Below are positions 59,809-64,000 of a stretch of 64,000 nt of DNA, piece after piece (position 1 is the stretch's first letter; every line of letters begins with the position of its first letter). The notes beneath the pieces were generated by a model that ran no database searches, was not told the DNA's origin, and was given only the letters and a program-made list of their open reading frames with translations. Source of the stretch: Microbacterium oxydans (GTDB lineage: Bacteria; Actinomycetota; Actinomycetes; Actinomycetales; Microbacteriaceae); NCBI RefSeq assembly GCF_000956405.1, contig NZ_JYIV01000012.1:1-64000 (forward strand). Direction: 5' to 3'. Both the position numbers and the translations under genes were made by a program.

Positions 59809-60923
59809 CGGTGGCCTCCGGTCGTGGCGTGCTCGACGTCGGCGAGACGCGAGCGTTCGATCTCGTCGCGCAGCAGATGCCACTGTTCGTCGAGCTGCGG
59901 GGAGCGGGTCGCGGTCACGAAGCGGAACAGGTCCTCGGGATCGAGGTCTGCGTCGGTGTTCAGCGCTGCCCTCATCGCGGCCGCGATCTCCTCCGCGCCC
60001 GAGGCGAAGCGCTCTTCGGTGTCGTCGTCCAGCGCCCCGGTCGCAGTGAGATGCGTGCGCAGGCGGAGGAGCGGGTCCCGGGCGAGCCAGGCCTGCACCT
60101 CGTCGCGCTCGCGGTAGCGGGTGTCGTCGTCGGCGTTGGTGTGCGCCTGCATGCGGTAGGTGTGCGCCTCGACGAGGGAGGGGCCGCCACCGGCGCGGGC
60201 GCGGTCGACGGCCTCCGTGAGCACCGCGAGGACCGCGGCCACGTCGTTGCCGTCGACGCGCTGCCCCGGCATGCCGTAGCCGACCGCCTTGTGGGCCAGG
60301 GAGGGCGCGGCGGTCTGCCGGGACAGGGGGACGGAGATCGCGAACTCGTTGTTCTGTACGAAGAACACGACCGGGACGTGGAAGACGGCGGCGAAGTTCA
60401 TCGCCTCGTGGAAGTCGCCCTCGCTCGTCGCGCCGTCTCCGCAGAGCGCGAGCACCACGGTGTCCTCGCCGCGGTGCTTCGCCGCCTGCGCGAAGCCGAC
60501 CGCGTGCAGCAGCTGGGTCGCGAGCGGGGTGGCCTGCGGGGCGACGCGGTGCGCACGCACGTCGTAGCCGGAGTGCCAGTCGCCCTTGAGGAGCACCATC
60601 GCCTCCGCTGGCGCGACGCCGCGGGCGATCACGGCGACCGAGTCGCGGTAGGTGGGGAAGAGCCAGTCGGTGTCGCCGAGCACCATCGCCGCGGCCACCT
60701 GGCAGGCCTCCTGGCCGTGCGACGAGGGGTAGACCGCGAGGCGTCCCTGGCGCACGAGCGCGCCGGCCTGATCGTTGATGCGACGGCCTTCGACGAGGCC
60801 GCGGTAGGCCGCCAGCAGGACGTCGGCGGCGGGGAGCGCGTAGGTGTCGTCGGGGAGGGTGGTCCCGTCCTCGGCGATCAGTCGTACCGCGGTGTCTCGC
60901 GGGAGCATGTCGTGGGGGGGCAT
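59805..60923 (-). CDS. bkdA: 2-oxoacid dehydrogenase E1 alpha subunit (branched-chain type)
   Basis: The 372-residue ThDP-binding subunit that decarboxylates 2-oxo acids from Val, Leu and Ile. The ThDP motif is LALCGDGATSEGDFHEAMNFAAVFHVPVVFFVQNN, preceded by YPSSHGQEACQVA and the phospho-loop-like region YRMQAHTNADDDTRYR. ATG 60923 is used because AAGGAAGG lies 7 nt upstream. Branched-chain rather than pyruvate specificity is suggested by sequence style and the divergent Lrp regulator, not proven. Confidence 0.9.
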   Translation of the reverse strand: MPPHDMLPRDTAVRLIAEDGTTLPDDTYALPAADVLLAAYRGLVEGRRINDQAGALVRQGRLAVYPSSHGQEACQVAAAMVLGDTDWLFPTYRDSVAVIARGVAPAEAMVLLKGDWHSGYDVRAHRVAPQATPLATQLLHAVGFAQAAKHRGEDTVVLALCGDGATSEGDFHEAMNFAAVFHVPVVFFVQNNEFAISVPLSRQTAAPSLAHKAVGYGMPGQRVDGNDVAAVLAVLTEAVDRARAGGGPSLVEAHTYRMQAHTNADDDTRYRERDEVQAWLARDPLLRLRTHLTATGALDDDTEERFASGAEEIAAAMRAALNTDADLDPEDLFRFVTATRSPQLDEQWHLLRDEIERSRLADVEHATTGGHR

Positions 60924-61073
60924 CCGTCCGCCTTCCTTGCCGAACTCGATGAGGACAGCATGCCGCGCGTGCGACACTCATCCAAGATCCGTCGCGGGAT
61001 CGTGGACGATTGCGCGCGACGTGCCACAATGGCTTCCGAAATGTCAGGATTTCCCGGACGGGAGAGGGGTGCC

Positions 61074-61511
61074 ATGGCGGCGCTGGACGAGACAGATCGC
61101 GCGATCCTCGCGGAGCTGCGGCGGGATGCGCGGGCGTCCATGACCGCGATCGCCGAGGCGGTGCACATCTCCCGGGCGGGGGCGCATGCCCGCATCAAGC
61201 GCCTCTCCGATGCCGGGGTCATCACGGGGTACACCGTGCGCACCGACCCCGTGCTGCTGGGGCATCACGCGAGCGCGTACGTGACCCTCGCGATCGAACA
61301 GGCCACGTGGCAGGAGGTGAGCGCGCGGCTCCGGGCGATCCCGGAGATCGAGCACATGGCGCTCGTCGGCGGCGACTTCGACGTGCTGCTGCTCGTGCGT
61401 GCCAACGACGCCCGCGACCTGCGCCGCATCGTGCTGGAGGACATCCAGGCGATCCCGTCGATCCGCTCGACGCGGACGATCCTGATCTTCGAGGATTTCG
61501 ACCGGGCGTGA
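61074..61511 (+). CDS. Lrp/AsnC-family regulator (BkdR-like)
   Basis: A 145-residue regulator: HTH at 5-50 (LDETDRAILAELRRDARASMTAIAEAVHISRAGAHARI) and a RAM ligand-binding domain (about 65-140; VGGDFDVLLLVRANDARDLRRIVLEDIQAIPSI). Divergent from the bkd operon by 150 bp, the usual place for BkdR, which senses branched-chain amino acids. The start ATG has GGAGAGGGG upstream; an ATG at 61029 is in frame but less well placed. ATTG ... CAAT (61009-61030) is a weak candidate site. Confidence 0.9.
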   Translation: MAALDETDRAILAELRRDARASMTAIAEAVHISRAGAHARIKRLSDAGVITGYTVRTDPVLLGHHASAYVTLAIEQATWQEVSARLRAIPEIEHMALVGGDFDVLLLVRANDARDLRRIVLEDIQAIPSIRSTRTILIFEDFDRA

Positions 61512-61615
61512 CGGTTCTCTCCCGAGGTGGGGGCGTGGGGTGCGACAGGCGTCGGTGCCGCGGGTCGTAGGTGGGGCGAGGGTTTCCTGCCGGCGGTACG
61601 GGGGGCTCGGTGGGT

Positions 61616-61668
61616 GCCGGGGCGTAGGTGTTGCCGGGGCGTAGGTGTTGCCGGGGTGCGGGTGTCTT
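61616..61668. repeat. G-rich tandem repeat, about three copies
   Basis: Units GCCGGGGCGTAGGTGTT at 61616-61632 and 61633-61649 are identical; a third at 61650-61668 is degenerate (GCCGGGGTGCGGGTGTCTT). Each unit has a run of four G, so the strand could form G-quadruplex structure. Confidence 0.75.
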
Positions 61669-61813
61669 GCCGGGATGCGGCGGATTTCGGCGGCGGCATG
61701 TTGCGCGGAAGTTGTTGTGATGTGGAGGGTCGATCACGGGTCTGTTCGTGTGCAGGAGGAGTCCTTCACGTGTACTGGAATATCGCTCTGAACAGCGGTA
61801 ATCGGGTCTTGCA

Positions 61814-61836
61814 ATGTCGGTGGCCCTCTGTTGAAT
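61814..61836 (+). promoter_or_regulatory. PafBC/RecA-NDp-type DNA-damage promoter of the HNH gene
   Basis: ATGTCGGTG (61814-61822), eight bases, TTGAAT (61831-61836), then six bases to the ATG at 61843. The 9-mer matches TTGTCRGTG at 8 of 9 positions. No Shine-Dalgarno fits between the predicted start site and the ATG, so the message is probably leaderless. DUF222/13E12-type HNH genes are known members of this regulon in mycobacteria. Confidence 0.75.
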
Positions 61837-61842
61837 CGTCGT

Positions 61843-63453
61843 ATGGAAAGCACCCCGGAAACGGTTCTCGACGACATGGTCGTCGCTCTCGACGCCGTGC
61901 TGCGATCGCGCACGGTGGGCACTCTCGACTCACGGGAGATCATGGACCTGCTGCGGGTCGCAGGCGAGATCCAGCGACGCGTGGAGGCTGTGATCGTGGA
62001 CGCGGTGGCGAGTGTCGATCCGCGTCCGGCGGGGGCCGGGGAACCGGCGTTCTGCGGACGGTTCGGCTGCCGCTCGATGAACGAGCTGCTGCAGCGTGTG
62101 CTCCGCACCGACGGCGCGTCCGCCGCGCGCCTCGTGAAGAGCGCGCGGTTGGTGCGACGCGAGGTCGACCTGTCCTCCGGGGAGTGGCTGCCGGCGCGGT
62201 GGCCGGCACTGCGCGAGGCCCTCCTCGACGGGGCGATCGGCGTGACCGGGTTGTTGGCCGCGACCGGGCCGATCGAGCAGGCCGGCCCGCGCGTGCGCCT
62301 CGCCGATCGCTGGGAGGCCGACGCGTATCTCGCGGTGGTCGCTCGCGGCGAGGAGAGCGACGACGAGAACAGTGATGACGCCGAGAACAGTGATGACGCC
62401 GAGAGCGAGCCCGGGCCGGCGCCGACGCCCGAGGATCTGCGGGTGCGGGCGCAGCTGATCGTGCAGTACCTCGACCCCGACGGTGCGGAGCCCGCGGAAG
62501 ACATCGCGCTGCGGGCTCGGGGTGTGGTGCTGGGGCGCGCCAAGGACGGCGTGATCCCGATCCGCGGCGCCCTGCTGCCCGAGGCCGCGGGGCAGCTGCA
62601 GCGGATCTGGGACGCGTATCTGAACCCGAAGGTCGACGGTCCGCCGCTTCCCGGCGTCCACTTCGTGCCGTCTGCGGAACTTGATGATTCCGATGCCGAG
62701 CGGCGGGACACCGCGGTGTCCCCGGACGATGATGTGCTCCCGTCCGGCGATCCCGGCGGGATGGTCGATGAGCGCACGCGGGCACAGAAGCAGCACGACG
62801 CGCTCGCGGCGGCCCTGGGGATCGCGGCCCGGCACGACGACATGCCGCGGCTGGGTGGTGCCGCCCCGACACTCGTGGTCACGGTCGGCGCCGAGGACTA
62901 TGCCACGGGGCGCGGCTGGGCGCGGGTCGAGGGCGTCGAGACGCCGGTGTCGACCCGGGTGGCCGCGCACACGGCATGCGCGGGGACGGTCCAGCGGGTC
63001 GTGCTCGGTGCCGGAGGAAGGATCGTCGGGCTCGGGTCGCACGACCGGATCTTCACCCCCGCGCAGCGCCGGGCGATCGGCGTACGGGACGGCGAGTGCC
63101 TGATCCCCGGGTGTCACGTCCCCGCCGCCTGGTGCGAGATCCACCACGTCACGGAGCACGCGCACGGGGGTCCGACGCACACCGACAACGGGGTCGCCTT
63201 GTGCTGGCATCACCACCGCACACTGGACACCTCGGGGTGGCAGATCCGCATGCGAGGGGGAGTGCCACAGGTGCGAGGGCCGGCGTGGTGGGATCCTGCG
63301 CGCCGATGGCGCAGCCCGCGACCGGCGAGGACTCATCGATCCGATCAGGGCAGACCAGCTCGGCGTGCGCCTGTCCGCGGGCGCATCGTTCGCGCGACGA
63401 CATCTCCGGCGCGCTCCGCGACAAGTGCGGCGGCAAGGGCCGACCGAGAATGA
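61843..63453 (+). CDS. DUF222-HNH endonuclease (13E12 repeat family)
   Basis: A 536-residue protein: DUF222 domain (about 10-330) and a C-terminal HNH nuclease domain (about 415-470) with the zinc Cys pair CLIPGC, the catalytic WCEIHHVTEHAHGGPTHTDN and LCWHHHRTLD. An acidic stretch near residue 175 (EESDDENSDDAENSDDAE) is encoded by an 18-bp tandem duplication (62365-62400). A basic tail ends the protein. Often present in many copies in actinobacteria; its role in damage response is unknown. Confidence 0.92.
   Translation: MESTPETVLDDMVVALDAVLRSRTVGTLDSREIMDLLRVAGEIQRRVEAVIVDAVASVDPRPAGAGEPAFCGRFGCRSMNELLQRVLRTDGASAARLVKSARLVRREVDLSSGEWLPARWPALREALLDGAIGVTGLLAATGPIEQAGPRVRLADRWEADAYLAVVARGEESDDENSDDAENSDDAESEPGPAPTPEDLRVRAQLIVQYLDPDGAEPAEDIALRARGVVLGRAKDGVIPIRGALLPEAAGQLQRIWDAYLNPKVDGPPLPGVHFVPSAELDDSDAERRDTAVSPDDDVLPSGDPGGMVDERTRAQKQHDALAAALGIAARHDDMPRLGGAAPTLVVTVGAEDYATGRGWARVEGVETPVSTRVAAHTACAGTVQRVVLGAGGRIVGLGSHDRIFTPAQRRAIGVRDGECLIPGCHVPAAWCEIHHVTEHAHGGPTHTDNGVALCWHHHRTLDTSGWQIRMRGGVPQVRGPAWWDPARRWRSPRPARTHRSDQGRPARRAPVRGRIVRATTSPARSATSAAARADRE
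62365..62400 (+). repeat. 18-bp tandem duplication in the HNH gene
   Basis: GAGAACAGTGATGACGCC occurs twice in direct succession (62365-62382, 62383-62400), encoding ENSDDA-ENSDDA. It is in frame and lengthens an acidic linker; it is probably a recent slippage product. Confidence 0.9.
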
Positions 63454-63501
63454 GAAGAAGACCGGCGTCCGCGCCGTGACCCGCCCGAAGGAGAGACACC
63501 G

Positions 63502-64000
63502 ATGTCCGATTCCGCCGTTCCCGTAGCCGTCGACTCCGGATCCGCCGATTCCGCGGCGTCCGCCGCTGCGGCGCTGCTCGACCGCATCCAGCCCCCGCAG
63601 GGCGAGGGGCGCGAGATCCCCGATGCCGCGACGCGGGAGGTCATCGGACGCGCTCCCGTGGCCGCGGTCTCCGACCTCGACGACGCCATCGCCCGCGCGA
63701 AGGCCGCGCAGCCCGCGTGGGAAGCGCTCGGACACGAGAAGCGGAGCGCGCTCCTCCTGGCCGCGGCCGACGCCATCGACGCGAACGCTGAGGGGCTCGC
63801 CTACCTCCTGTCGCGGGAGCAGGGCAAGCCGCTGAACGGCCCCAACGCGCGGTTCGAGCTCGGCGCCTGCTCGGCCTGGCTGCGCACCAACGCCACCACC
63901 GTCCTCGAGCCGCAGGTGCTCGTCGACGACGAGACGCTGCACGCCGAGCTCGTCTACAAGGCGGCCGGCGTGGTCGGGGCCATCGGGCCGTGGAACTGGC
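63502..64000 (+). CDS. Aldehyde dehydrogenase, 5' part (runs off the window)
   Basis: The first 166 residues of an NAD(P)-dependent aldehyde dehydrogenase of the succinate-semialdehyde/aminobutyraldehyde type. An Ala/Ser/Asp-rich leader is followed by ATREVIGRAPVAAVSDLDDAIARA, LSREQGKPLN and the start of the cofactor fold GVVGAIGPWNW at the window edge. AAGGAGAG precedes the ATG at 63502. The catalytic Glu and Cys lie beyond the window. The substrate cannot be told; succinate semialdehyde from HpaI would be a sensible one, but the distance is large. Confidence 0.88.
   Translation, partial: MSDSAVPVAVDSGSADSAASAAAALLDRIQPPQGEGREIPDAATREVIGRAPVAAVSDLDDAIARAKAAQPAWEALGHEKRSALLLAAADAIDANAEGLAYLLSREQGKPLNGPNARFELGACSAWLRTNATTVLEPQVLVDDETLHAELVYKAAGVVGAIGPWNW

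Larger units (their letters stand above)
61512..61842. other. Gene-free region between the Lrp gene and the HNH gene
   Basis: 331 nt without a gene I can support. It holds a G-rich tandem repeat (61616-61668) and, at its right end, a DNA-damage-type promoter. The remainder (61670-61810) is a mixture of sequence with no dyad or conserved block I can see. Confidence 0.7.

Noticed and set aside
61616..61668. CRISPR array
   Set aside because: The units are contiguous with no spacers and only about three copies; it is a simple tandem repeat.
1..64000. tRNA, rRNA, insertion sequences, integrase or prophage genes
   Set aside because: I looked for clover-leaf ends, transposase motifs and phage proteins and saw none; a tRNA or covariance-model scan would be decisive.

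Overview
This window is GC-rich (roughly 70%), densely coded DNA with short intergenic gaps, many 4-nt ATGA/GTGA start-stop overlaps, and several promoters whose -10 box lies about 6 nt before the ATG (candidate leaderless mRNAs). Protein families (LAxTG sortase substrate, DUF222-HNH, LigB-type ATP-dependent ligase, PaaR-type TetR) point to an actinobacterium, most likely Microbacteriaceae and Microbacterium-like. The genus is an inference from gene content. I saw no rRNA, tRNA, CRISPR array, insertion sequence or prophage. It looks like an ordinary chromosomal segment rich in catabolic operons.

Layout. 0.2-5.4 kb: amino-sugar genes (nagA, GH20 hexosaminidase) divergent from glyA-folD, which follow a ZTP (pfl) riboswitch. 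5.4-7.5 kb: a DUF6882-like protein and an MFS exporter. 7.5-15.7 kb: a homoprotocatechuate meta-cleavage cluster (hpaI, hpaH, hpaD, hpaE, a GntR regulator, a FAH-RraA fusion enzyme) divergent from a frameshifted MHS-type permease. Two related long palindromes lie inside and at the end of this block. 15.7-18.5 kb: an IclR regulator divergent from a MobA/phenol-hydroxylase-like flavin monooxygenase, with two GTTC-N7-GAAC boxes between them. 18.5-22.0 kb: an ABC-2 exporter with a DesK/NarL-type two-component system. 22.0-29.0 kb: two VOC proteins, a secreted LAxTG-anchored endonuclease/phosphatase-family protein, a ThDP enzyme, a phosphoribosyltransferase and ligB. 29.0-34.3 kb: a small unknown protein with a 1,609-residue DUF4132 protein. 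34.3-38.9 kb: paaABCDE-paaG. 38.9-41.6 kb: a small unknown protein and a RecQ-phosphoribosyltransferase fusion. 41.7-46.8 kb: IclR plus dhaKLM, where DhaM carries HPr and a full enzyme I. 46.9-48.2 kb: a lipoprotein. 48.2-57.3 kb: the rest of the phenylacetate pathway (paaI-paaK-paaR and paaJ-F-H-Z) and an MHS transporter. 57.3-61.5 kb: a branched-chain 2-oxoacid dehydrogenase operon with a divergent Lrp regulator. 61.8-64 kb: a DUF222-HNH protein and the start of an aldehyde dehydrogenase.

Two regulatory networks can be read from the DNA. (1) Four near-identical 22-bp palindromes (TTACTGACCGATC / GATCGTTCGGTAA) lie before paaA, paaI, paaJ and the MHS transporter. They fit a PaaR regulon and assign the transporter to phenylacetate or a related acid. 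(2) A promoter resembling the actinobacterial DNA-damage (RecA-NDp/PafBC) element TTGTCRGTG-N8-TANNNT precedes the DUF222-HNH gene and a VOC gene (strong matches). Weaker versions precede recQ, ligB and the DUF4132 pair, which would place that uncharacterised giant protein in a DNA-damage response. These are hypotheses from pattern, not demonstrated facts.
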